64,000 nt of DNA, from contig JAEYUP010000001.1 of the NCBI GenBank assembly GCA_023432445.1, positions 310,001 to 374,000 on the forward strand. The letters are read 5' to 3'. The notes beneath the pieces are model-generated. The model saw only the letters and a list, made by a program, of their open reading frames with translations. It was not told the origin of the DNA and did no database searches. Position numbers and translations under genes: made by a program. The stretch comes from Candidatus Parcubacteria bacterium. Lineage in GTDB: Bacteria; Patescibacteriota; Saccharimonadia; Saccharimonadales; Saccharimonadaceae. Each line of letters starts with the position of its first letter. Within the stretch, counting starts at the first letter, position 1. Shown here piece after piece: positions 31,851 to 39,064 of this stretch.

Positions 31851-32882
31851 CTATTCTTCTTGTTTATTCCACGCAAGAAGTTTCACGACTTGAGACAGTT
31901 CATATTGGTTAGCATGCGAGCAAATACCAAGATACGAACTGACGTTGTCTCCGTTCACCCTCAACAACATTCGGTGCTTAGTCTTTGTACGAAGAGTTGT
32001 TGCATGAGGCCGTAAAACGTACCCTAGAAAATCAACCCCCTGACTCCACGAACGGATCGTGACCTTATTCGGATGTAGTTCCAATTTTAGGTTTTCTGCC
32101 AAGAACTGTTTAATTGGTTCAATCAGTGATATTAAATACCTCCTATCCATCGAAACAACGATAAAGTCATCACAGTATCTAAGATAATATTTAATGCCCA
32201 TCGTTTGTTTCATAAACCAGTCCAGTTCATGAAGATAGATGTTGGCGAATAGCTGACTGGTGACATTACCTAGCGGTATCCCTTTGCCCGTTTCAGCGTT
32301 ATGACTTAAAAGAATAGTCCGAAGCAGTTGTAGCGTCTGTTCATCATCAATTCTAGACTCGATATGTTGCATGAGAACTTCGTGGTCAATTGAAGCAAAG
32401 AATTGCCGCACGTCACATTTCAGCACATACACTTTTCCAGTATTGTTGCGGCTCGCTTGGCGCAGAAATAGACCAAGTCGCGCAACACCCGCATGCGTGC
32501 CTTTGCCTACTCGGCACGAATAGCTATCGTAAATAAACCTCTTTTCGAATAGTGATTCGATCGCCGAGACAACCGCCTGGTGCACTAATCTATCTCTTAC
32601 GGTTGCTTTATGAATTTGGCGTTGCTTCGGATCACAAATCGTGAACGGCTGATACTTGCCATGTTCATAAGTTCCGCTTAGAAGATCTGTATGCAGACTC
32701 GGTATGTTTATCTTTAAATGCTTTTGATATTCCGCTACATCAAGACGTGATTTCTTTCCTGCAGAGAACTTTTTCCAAGCTGTTCGCAGTGCTTTTTCAG
32801 AAGAGATTGTAGTAAAATCGAAGGAATGAAGAGCGTTTCTGCTAATTCGACCCCCCCCCGACAGCCTTGACGCTAAAGTCAA
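31851..32882 (-). CDS. Diversity-generating retroelement reverse transcriptase
   Basis: A 343-residue reverse transcriptase. Catalytic Asp157 (LKCDVRQFF) and the YCDD box (residues 236-239) are intact, and motif 4 reads PLGNVTSQ, the LGxxxSQ form that separates DGR enzymes from group II intron and retron RTs (QGxxxSP). No maturase or endonuclease domain. It copies the TR RNA into cDNA with errors at adenines. The frame has no ATG near its start; a TTG at 32882 falls inside a perfect hairpin and the early codons run through a nine-C tract (32851-32859), so the true start is uncertain. TR and target lie upstream on the same strand. Confidence 0.92.
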   Translation of the reverse strand: MTLASRLSGGGRISRNALHSFDFTTISSEKALRTAWKKFSAGKKSRLDVAEYQKHLKINIPSLHTDLLSGTYEHGKYQPFTICDPKQRQIHKATVRDRLVHQAVVSAIESLFEKRFIYDSYSCRVGKGTHAGVARLGLFLRQASRNNTGKVYVLKCDVRQFFASIDHEVLMQHIESRIDDEQTLQLLRTILLSHNAETGKGIPLGNVTSQLFANIYLHELDWFMKQTMGIKYYLRYCDDFIVVSMDRRYLISLIEPIKQFLAENLKLELHPNKVTIRSWSQGVDFLGYVLRPHATTLRTKTKHRMLLRVNGDNVSSYLGICSHANQYELSQVVKLLAWNKQEE

Positions 32883-32886
32883 GGCT
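32851..32886. repeat. Nine-C tract and perfect hairpin between RT and avd starts
   Basis: A run of nine C (32851-32859) is followed by AGCCTTGAC (32863-32871), a six-base loop and GTCAAGGCT (32878-32886). Both divergent genes begin at TTG codons in or beside the stem. Losing one C would join avd to an ATG at 32826. Confidence 0.75.
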
Positions 32887-32895
32887 CAACTCAAG

Positions 32896-33258
32896 TTGCC
32901 TGGGCAATTTCAAAACATTCCGATCATTGTGAGTTTGTACCAGTTTTATAGTTCCTTTCACGACGAATTAATCCGATTCCCCAAATCCGAACGCTACAAT
33001 TTAGGAGCGACTTGCCAGAATGAATTGCTTGATATCCTTAAACAATGCTTGCAAGCAGCTAGTATAAACAACTCGGAGCAAAAAGCCATTTTCTTACGTA
33101 AAGCGTCGGCTAGTTTAGACATTTTACGATTACTCCTTAGCCTCTGCAAAGATTGTCGTTGTGTTTCCAACCAAACCTACCAGCAGCTCGATTCTAAGTT
33201 ATCAGAGATCGGACGCATGCTGGGAGGTTGGTTGAAATCCTTATCGAGCAGTCCCTGA
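32896..33258 (+). CDS. avd: Avd, DGR accessory variability protein (four-helix bundle)
   Basis: A 120-residue protein with the Avd/23S-IVS-type four-helix pattern: FPKSERYNLGATCQNELLDI, RKASASLDILRLLLSL and SEIGRMLGGWLKS. Avd forms a basic pentamer that binds the RT and TR-containing RNA and is needed for mutagenic retrohoming. Here it is encoded on the strand opposite to the RT, TR and target, which is not the usual co-directional order. The listed start is TTG; the frame is open upstream to 32830. Its stop codon overlaps the first bases of the template repeat. Confidence 0.88.
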   Translation: MPGQFQNIPIIVSLYQFYSSFHDELIRFPKSERYNLGATCQNELLDILKQCLQAASINNSEQKAIFLRKASASLDILRLLLSLCKDCRCVSNQTYQQLDSKLSEIGRMLGGWLKSLSSSP

Positions 33259-33372
33259 AACGAACCACCGAGTTGTCGTTCCACCTGTTGTCGGACCAGT
33301 TGTCGTTGACGAAGGACTCGTCCGAATCGTGTTCGAAGTTCGGCACGTTGTCGGAGTCGACGACCAACCCAG
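33254..33372 (-). repeat. DGR template repeat (TR)
   Basis: A 119-bp segment that aligns without gaps to the VR at 33713-33831. There are 21 differences, and every one is at a minus-strand A of this copy, which identifies it as the template. On the minus strand it would read VVDSDNVPNFEHDSDES..., rich in AAC/GAC codons, as expected of a TR evolved for adenine mutagenesis. The ends (toward 33254 and 33372) are invariant, corresponding to the homing-initiation end and the 5' boundary. The following 33373-33597 holds no gene; a minus-strand TATAAA near 33431 may start the TR RNA. Confidence 0.93.
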
Positions 33373-33608
33373 TTATAGCGCTCTTGACCATCAAAAGTCA
33401 CCAGATCCAGACGCATCCAAATCTTGTATTTTATACGAAACGAGATGTTTCTAGTCAAAAGCACGGAGTACTCGATAGTTTGCTTGCGCGCTTTTTGTAT
33501 CCATAGACACAAGAATTCAGTCAGGCGCAAAATACCAGACAAGGTGATGTATATCCGTGAACATACATTCAATAACCATAGTCCTTAAATATAATACCAA
33601 ATGAAAAA

Positions 33609-33638
33609 GCCCGATCGACTTTCTCGAGTAGATCGGGC
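33609..33638 (-). terminator. Terminator after the DGR target gene
   Basis: GCCCGATC (33609-33616) pairs with GATCGGGC (33631-33638), with TTTTTCATTT following on the minus strand. It ends the target mRNA about 70 nt past the stop; DGRs often need a hairpin close downstream of VR, and this could also serve that role. Confidence 0.8.
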
Positions 33639-33709
33639 GGGGCGCCGGAAGGACCAAGGGCCGAAACCACAAGGTCCTCCCGGACACCAAGGAACCGAGA
33701 TTCGAGTTA

Positions 33710-34501
33710 CTACCTGAAACGAACCACCGAGCGGCCGCCCCACCTGCCGCCGGACCAGCCGCCGTAGACGAAGGACCCGCCCGAACCGCGTCCGAAGCAC
33801 GGCACGCCGTCGGAGTCGACGACCAACCCAGCTGCTATGAAACCAGGAGTGGTTTCGTAGTCAATGGCCACGTACACCTGCGGGTTCAGCGCCAGCAGCC
33901 AAGCCACTTCGAGGCCGGGCAGCCGCTTCTCGATCTTGCGAACCTCGTTCGGAACCACGCCGTTGGTGGGGTTCCAGTAGGTCTGGAGGTCGAGTAGTGC
34001 GACGGTGAGCTTGCGCCCACCAGCCTGCTCACTTCCAGGGAAAAACGAGACTTGCTCGACACCGACGTACGGGGTGAACTTCTCACCCAGTGCTTCGACT
34101 TCCATCTGCAGGCAGGCCATCACTTCCTCCCAGTTGAACGAGAGATCGCGGCCTAGCCACAGGCTGATGCCAGTCGGGTGAAGCGGGTCGAGGTGGTCGA
34201 CGAGGTTCTTGGCGAACGTGATGATCTGGGTCTTAGTGAGACCCCAGCCACGCAGCTTGTTCCACTCGTTGATCTTGTCGGCGTACTCACTGACCGGTCG
34301 CCACGCAATGGGCGCGGGAGTCGGGGTGAGCGATGCTGTGAATGCGGCACGATCGATCTTCGAGAAATCAGCCTGAGCCAATTCCTTGAAGAGAGCGCTG
34401 TTGGCGAGGAGGTATTGCATCCTCTCGCCACTCGGATCACCGAGCGCGTCCACGACGAACTTGGTTGCTTGTTTCTGTGAGACGGGTGTCGATGTTGCCA
34501 T
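33710..34501 (-). CDS. DGR variable target protein (C-type-lectin-like C-terminus)
   Basis: A 263-residue protein whose last ~38 residues are the variable repeat, ending GGRWGGRSVVRFR, the C-terminal strand typical of DGR C-type-lectin-fold targets (SxxxRF/VR). Residues 1-150 are helical and lack a signal peptide or membrane segment (starts MATSTPVSQKQATKFVVDAL), and a middle portion contains FTPYVGVEQVSFFPG and VAIDYETTPGFIAA leading into the lectin-like fold. G+C and codon use look clearly higher than in the neighbouring RT and avd genes, suggesting a separate origin. The ligand and location are unknown; without a signal peptide it may act inside the cell or leave by a non-Sec route. Confidence 0.88.
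   Translation of the reverse strand: MATSTPVSQKQATKFVVDALGDPSGERMQYLLANSALFKELAQADFSKIDRAAFTASLTPTPAPIAWRPVSEYADKINEWNKLRGWGLTKTQIITFAKNLVDHLDPLHPTGISLWLGRDLSFNWEEVMACLQMEVEALGEKFTPYVGVEQVSFFPGSEQAGGRKLTVALLDLQTYWNPTNGVVPNEVRKIEKRLPGLEVAWLLALNPQVYVAIDYETTPGFIAAGLVVDSDGVPCFGRGSGGSFVYGGWSGGRWGGRSVVRFR
33713..33831 (-). repeat. DGR variable repeat (VR)
   Basis: The 3' 119 bp of the target gene, matching TR except at 21 positions. Of the 21 changes relative to the template strand, 18 are A to G, two A to T and one A to C. Most therefore turn Asn/Asp codons into Gly; the current sequence reads GVPCFGRGSGGSFVYGG and so on. Confidence 0.93.
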
Positions 34502-34986
34502 CGGTCAGTCCGCCTTTCTGCCGTTAGTACACTAGTCGCACACGGTGTGCGGTAGTCTCGCTAGAGCGAGAGTTGAGAACGGCGTACTGTATTCAGTAGT
34601 AAATTAATAAATAAACTACGCCGATCTCAAGGGAGTAACTAAATTATTAAGGTTCTGATGGATTATAGCATAAAGCCGTACTTTTTACAATAGGCGTAAG
34701 CTTTTCACCAGGGGTGTCGGTCATGGAACCCGGTCGCTTTTTCAACTTTCCAACTGTCTACAGGGCGACTGGTCAGAGTTGGAACCAAATAACAGGGGTA
34801 GGTTAAGATGATTAGCACTTTAGGGCGGTTCCAACATATTTTAGGGTACCAGCAACTAGACTCGAACTCGACAACAGGGGTGGAGTTTCAAAGAGGTGTG
34901 CTAAAAAATAAAGGAAGACCGGTCTAGGAACTCGGTCTACCTCTGTTAGTGATCAGTCTGGCTCCCCCTAGTGGACGCACTTCGAA
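34502..34986. other. Intergenic stretch with hairpins and two tRNA-end remnants
   Basis: No coding gene seen. The 34530-34650 part has inverted repeats around the target-gene promoter (CGCACAC / GTGTGCG at 34538-34552; CTCGCT / AGCGAG nearby). On the minus strand GAGTTCGAGTCTAGT at about 34864-34878 looks like a T-arm, and TGGCTCC at 34959-34965 with an upstream AGACCG...CGGTCT hairpin (34916-34938) repeats the terminator-plus-tRNA-end module. Several short GGGG(T) motifs recur without an obvious role. Confidence 0.5.
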
Positions 34987-36165
34987 CTATGAATGAACAT
35001 CAAGTGAGTATTCTTCAGCCGGAGGGAAAAGCAAGGGGAGAGAGTTCTTTTCTAGCTTAAATGCTGGCCCCTTGTCTACGGCTGTTCTTCCCCTTTCTTT
35101 AATCATATGATCAAGAGTAATCTTACCCTGCGTTAATAATACGGTAAATTGAGCTACCATTGGATCTTTAGTATGTTTAACTTTTGTAAATTTAAACCAC
35201 TCGATACCATTCTCGACTTTTACATCAGCCTCTATCCAAAAAGTTTCTGCATGCTTCTCCAAAAGCCTTTCTTCAAGCTTACTGATTTTCCAACTTACTA
35301 CGTTTCTCGGTGATTTGTTTGAAATCTCATTCAATAGTCCAGAATCGTCATCAACCTCCAAGCTCAATCCTTGTGGAATAAATGAACCGGCCCTTAATGT
35401 ACATTCAAGCCTTTTAACCCCAGAGCTATCATAGTAGCCGAATTCATCAAGAAGCTCTCTAGTAGACTTAAGCCTACTTATACTCCAGTCAGGAACTTGA
35501 GCAAAAAGCCCGTTACGAGTTTTTCTTTTACTTCTAGCCGTTTTAAGTTCTATACCCTTGTAATCCGGATTTTTACTAGAATTCATTTTTATTCCAAGCT
35601 CAGTCTCGAGTAATCTTCCAACACTGGTATCACCTTTATAAGGAGACTCAATATATCCGCGTGCCGCTATAGCCCTTAATTTCTCCAGTAATTCAACAGA
35701 GATAGCACTTTCTTCCTTGGTGTAAGTCTTTACGAAATTAGCAAAATGACTATCACTATGAGCTAAATCTATCACGCTCAGCGTTGTAAGGTTGAATACC
35801 CATAGCTGCATATCCAGATAAGCAATCGCAAGTATGTCATTTGCTTTACAAACTTCTCGTATACCAGATACCCATATTCTAGGGTCACCTTTTTTTGTCT
35901 TAGGTCTATATAGTGATGTCTGGGTCTTCTTAACTTCATTCTCAGTAATAATACTTGTCTTCAGTAAAACCTTGTAGTCAGGACCCTGCTTCTGAGACTC
36001 GTAGTTATGAACATGTTTCCTGTCTAAGAAATCTCGAACTCCTAAAGTTGCATCCATTATGGACTTATTTAATCCAGTAGATGTTGGCTCAATCAAGGCC
36101 ACCTCTATACTTTTAGAGGTTAAAAAGTGAATCTTGTCTAGTTCTGAGCTAGTTAGTTTTCTCAT
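34987..36165 (-). CDS. MvaI/BcnI-family restriction endonuclease
   Basis: A 392-residue type II restriction enzyme. The C-terminal half matches the MvaI/BcnI fold: GDTSVGRLLETELGI followed by the PD-(D/E)xK core NPDYKGIELKTAR (Asp, Glu and Lys in place). The N-terminal ~150 residues form an additional domain not found in MvaI itself. MvaI cuts CCWGG and BcnI CCSGG, so a similar short CC-containing site is plausible. It overlaps the methyltransferase gene by 17 nt, so the two are co-translated, methyltransferase first. Confidence 0.85.
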   Translation of the reverse strand: MRKLTSSELDKIHFLTSKSIEVALIEPTSTGLNKSIMDATLGVRDFLDRKHVHNYESQKQGPDYKVLLKTSIITENEVKKTQTSLYRPKTKKGDPRIWVSGIREVCKANDILAIAYLDMQLWVFNLTTLSVIDLAHSDSHFANFVKTYTKEESAISVELLEKLRAIAARGYIESPYKGDTSVGRLLETELGIKMNSSKNPDYKGIELKTARSKRKTRNGLFAQVPDWSISRLKSTRELLDEFGYYDSSGVKRLECTLRAGSFIPQGLSLEVDDDSGLLNEISNKSPRNVVSWKISKLEERLLEKHAETFWIEADVKVENGIEWFKFTKVKHTKDPMVAQFTVLLTQGKITLDHMIKERGRTAVDKGPAFKLEKNSLPLLFPPAEEYSLDVHS

Positions 36166-37534
36166 TATTACTTAGTATCTCATAAAACCTTTGGCCAACA
36201 GCTAATGCAAGTAATGGCGCTACTGCATTTCCCACCTGAGAATACTGCGGAACCTCATTCCTCCGATTCGTACCTCCAGTCGTCTCTTTAGCCCTAAACT
36301 CGAACGCATCAGGAAAACTTTGAAATCGAGCCAACTCCCGTACAGTAAATATCCGAGGTTCAGAGGGATGAATATAGTCATCCGGCAATGTGACCACTGT
36401 TGGTGACGGCTTGTCCCAATGTAGAGATCGCTGAGAATGCTTCTTTGTTTTTAGCTCAAACGTTAAATCAATTAACTCGTCCCTGCTATTTGCCAACAAT
36501 GTTCCATCCGGTGCAAGCGCAGGTATTTGAACATTCGCATATAGGTCGTTGAGTATGTCACGGGCAAGAGTTGCATCGTACTGGTCAGGAATGTTTAGCG
36601 TTTTCGACGCAAGTCCTTGTAGCCTTAGGTACTGGTAAAGGCGGAATCGATTCACGGCCTTCTCTTGATGATTCCGAGGCGTTTGATTCGGAACTGAATT
36701 CTCTGTTAGTGGTTTCAAGTTCCATAGTCTAGCATCCTTCATCTCTTCTACGAATTTTTTCGATGTCCGACTTTGATTCTTAGGCTTGATATCGCTAAGA
36801 TCGGATATTGCGTCAAGAACCGTCCGTGCATGTTTAGATTCTATGCTAGGAATTGGCGCCAAGGCTGGAATATCTTTCACTAGATCCGAGTAGTCTGAAT
36901 ACCACAACTTATTAGTAGAACTAATATTCATACTCTTGGCAATATCTTTACGCAATCCTAAAATCATCAATCGAGGACGATGCTCTGGTACTCCATAGTG
37001 CATAGCATTTACATGCACTGGCTGAACTACATACCCTTCTCCAATTTCCCTAAGAGCCTCTTGTAGTTGATCGAAGGGTGCTGGCTCACCATTTTTGAAA
37101 TTACGACTAATACCTACAACGTTCTCGATTACAACCGCCTTTGGATTGGTCTTTTCGACAAACTCCAAAAACTGCCATGGCAGTTTGTTCCTTACATCGT
37201 CAGGATTCCTTCGTCCTGCAAGAGAAAATCCCTGACAAGGAGGTCCACCCACAACAATATCGATCTCCAGATCCCGTATACGCTTCATCAAGTCATCGTT
37301 TGCAAGTAGCTCACCGACCTCTTTGGTTACTACTCTGTTATTAAATTGATTTTCGATAGACGACTCTGAGTATTGCTTCCACTCATCTTTGCTCTTTAGC
37401 CTTTTAACAAAATTATGGTAGAAGGTTTCAGCCGCCATCTCTGATTTCTCAACAGCGACCACAAGTTCAAATCCAGCCCTCTCTAGGCCAAGTGACAATC
37501 CACCGCACCCTGCAAACAAGTCTACATATTTCAT
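36149..37534 (-). CDS. DNA (cytosine-5) methyltransferase, partner of MvaI-like enzyme
   Basis: A 461-residue C5 methyltransferase. Motif I is DLFAGCGGLSLGLERAGF, the catalytic loop GGPPCQGFSLAGRRN (Cys100), then ENVVG, PEHRPRLMILGLR and the C-terminal VGNAVAPLLALAVGQ. The large region between motifs VIII and IX is the target-recognition domain. It is the cognate of the downstream endonuclease and uses SAM from metK. Transcribed first in the pair, which protects DNA before the nuclease appears. Confidence 0.93.
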   Translation of the reverse strand: MKYVDLFAGCGGLSLGLERAGFELVVAVEKSEMAAETFYHNFVKRLKSKDEWKQYSESSIENQFNNRVVTKEVGELLANDDLMKRIRDLEIDIVVGGPPCQGFSLAGRRNPDDVRNKLPWQFLEFVEKTNPKAVVIENVVGISRNFKNGEPAPFDQLQEALREIGEGYVVQPVHVNAMHYGVPEHRPRLMILGLRKDIAKSMNISSTNKLWYSDYSDLVKDIPALAPIPSIESKHARTVLDAISDLSDIKPKNQSRTSKKFVEEMKDARLWNLKPLTENSVPNQTPRNHQEKAVNRFRLYQYLRLQGLASKTLNIPDQYDATLARDILNDLYANVQIPALAPDGTLLANSRDELIDLTFELKTKKHSQRSLHWDKPSPTVVTLPDDYIHPSEPRIFTVRELARFQSFPDAFEFRAKETTGGTNRRNEVPQYSQVGNAVAPLLALAVGQRFYEILSNNEKTN

Positions 37535-37958
37535 ACAATACTAATCGTACACAGTTTTTACATAAAAGTCCAGGCTTATACACGACTCTCGCTCTTTATA
37601 TTTAATGGATTATCCAGTTGGACCCAAAACCTCTTAGTCATATGTAGACATTCTTCATAATTCCGAACTGTTGTCAATTACTCTGACAGGCGCTAAAATT
37701 AGATTAGCCTTGTATCTTAATGTGAGAGTTCGATCTTGAATCGAGCCGCTGGTAGGGGGAAGAATCGTTTGCACTGAGTAGGTCCCTGACTATACCGAAA
37801 AGGAAGATGTCGAACCCAGCAAAGGGCATCCTAGATAAAGGCACAATTTGAATTTATTCAATGAGTGCTTTTAACTATGTCGCCGAGAACCCATTTTTAT
37901 TAGCACCACTGAATAAGTGGTTCTCTTTAATTTCAATTTTTTAAAGAGGAAAAGCTAT
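37535..37958. other. Intergenic region upstream of rep, possible replication or control region
   Basis: About 420 nt without a gene. It ends with a hairpin GAGAACC / GGTTCTC (37885-37891 and 37919-37925) followed by a T-rich run, 33 nt before a small ORF that leads into the HUH replication gene. For a rolling-circle element the double-strand origin is usually near or within rep, and this hairpin is the best candidate in the gap. A T-loop-like GTTCGATC occurs near 37729 but no tRNA folds around it. Confidence 0.4.
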
Positions 37959-38057
37959 ATGACCGAACAAATCGGATTCTTAAAGATACCTAAAGTTAAA
38001 TTCACCTACTTCTACTTGATATGTAGGACAGAAATGGGGTCACGAAATGAAAGTTAA
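37959..38057 (+). CDS. Short leader ORF overlapping rep (32 residues)
   Basis: An ATG at 37959 behind a strong AGAGGA site encodes a 32-residue peptide (MTEQIGFLKIPKVKF..., ending GSRNES) whose stop overlaps the rep start by 11 nt. The rep gene itself has no good ribosome-binding site, so translation of this ORF probably delivers ribosomes to rep. The peptide resembles nothing I know. Confidence 0.5.
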   Translation: MTEQIGFLKIPKVKFTYFYLICRTEMGSRNES

Positions 38058-38850
38058 TAACCCCGAAGAATCAAAACTCCTAGTAAAAGCGAAGGCTACT
38101 TATTACAGAGATTTTGTCAGAATCTGGATTCCAGATCAACCATACTTACACATACCTGAAGGTATTGAATCGAAGCCAAGAAACGCAGTAGCAACCCGTA
38201 TAGATTCGGATGAAGATACTATTTTATACGAAACAAATCTAGAAAGATCATTGAGAAGAACAAAGAAAACTATTAAAGATTACGTTCACATGAACGACTT
38301 CGATTGGTTTATGACGTTTACCTTCGCTACCGAAAGGTTTAACGATAAAAGATCAAGGCAAAAAATGGCAACATGGCTTCGAAATCAACGAAAGCGAAAT
38401 GGAAAATTCAGATATGTGATTGTTGCAGAAAGACATAAGAATGGCGCTCTGCATTTTCATGGATTAGTAGGAGGATATGAAGGTCAACTTACATACGCAA
38501 TCAACCCACATACAGGCCACAAAATTCCAGATGGTCGAGGCGACTACGTTTACAACCTAGTCGAATTTAAACTCGGCCACACCACAGTCAAAAAAATAAC
38601 AGACAATATACGATCGGTTCTGTACCTTCTTAAATACGTAACGAAGGAGAATATCACAGAATTCGGAAAGAATCGCTATTGGGCATCTAAAAACCTTAGT
38701 CGTCCACAAATTGAAGAAAATCCGCAACCCTTCTATAAACAGCTTGAGGCAGATCGACACTACGTATTAGACCACGGAACCATTCTTGAGTTCGACAAAA
38801 ACAAACATGAGCTAATCGATATTTTCATCGAGGCTCATCAAAATGAATAA
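38047..38850 (+). CDS. HUH-type rolling-circle replication initiator
   Basis: A 267-residue Rep endonuclease. Motif I is FDWFMTFTFA, motif II LHFHGLVGG (His136 and His138 form the HUH metal site), and motif III is LYLLKYVTK with Tyr193 and Tyr197 as candidate nicking residues. Such proteins start rolling-circle replication of plasmids and small single-stranded phages, or help transpose elements. With the serine recombinase and R-M pair it defines an integrated plasmid-like or phage-like element. Lower G+C than the housekeeping genes. Confidence 0.85.
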   Translation: MKVNNPEESKLLVKAKATYYRDFVRIWIPDQPYLHIPEGIESKPRNAVATRIDSDEDTILYETNLERSLRRTKKTIKDYVHMNDFDWFMTFTFATERFNDKRSRQKMATWLRNQRKRNGKFRYVIVAERHKNGALHFHGLVGGYEGQLTYAINPHTGHKIPDGRGDYVYNLVEFKLGHTTVKKITDNIRSVLYLLKYVTKENITEFGKNRYWASKNLSRPQIEENPQPFYKQLEADRHYVLDHGTILEFDKNKHELIDIFIEAHQNE

Positions 38851-38926
38851 AAGTGAGCTCGAACAATTGATTATTTATTTTGAGATTCTTCTAGAGATTG
38901 AGAAGCAAACTAATCAAGATGTATAA
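38843..38926 (+). CDS. 27-residue peptide overlapping the end of rep
   Basis: The ATG at 38843 lies inside the final codons of rep and opens a 27-codon frame (MNKSELEQLIIYFEILLEIE, then KQTNQDV) predicted to be a single amphipathic helix. Position and overlap suggest translational coupling to rep; it could be a copy-control peptide, but there is no direct evidence. Confidence 0.35.
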   Translation: MNKSELEQLIIYFEILLEIEKQTNQDV

Positions 38927-38932
38927 TATAAA

Positions 38933-39048
38933 GGCTACCCAATATCGACAAACAACCAAGAGGAATATTATATTTCTGCTCTTAATGGGCGGTTGTGCCA
39001 GAAAAGCTTCCTTTTGGATGTCGGATTTGGGTAGCCACAACCGTCCAT
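38933..39048 (+). promoter_or_regulatory. Two overlapping long inverted repeats ahead of the recombinase
   Basis: Repeat A: GGCTACCCAA at 38933-38942 with CGACA at 38946-38950 pairs with TGTCG at 39019-39023 and TTGGGTAGCC at 39027-39036. Repeat B: ATGGGCGGTTGTG at 38985-38997 pairs with CACAACCGTCCAT at 39036-39048 (one G-U). B starts inside the A loop and ends beyond it, so the RNA could form either helix or a pseudoknot. The recombinase Shine-Dalgarno (TAGGAG) lies 5 nt past repeat B. It may be an attenuator, or part of the recombinase's attachment site. Confidence 0.75.
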
Positions 39049-39064
39049 TTTAAGTAGGAGAAAT

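Noticed and set aside
33177..33572. Leftward 131-codon frame across avd and TR
   Set aside because: Antisense to avd and covers TR in a frame other than the one matching the target protein.
29400..35000. Integron cassette array with attC sites
   Set aside because: No integron integrase and no RYYYAAC/GTTRRRY pairs; the recurring motif is a tRNA tail plus terminator instead.
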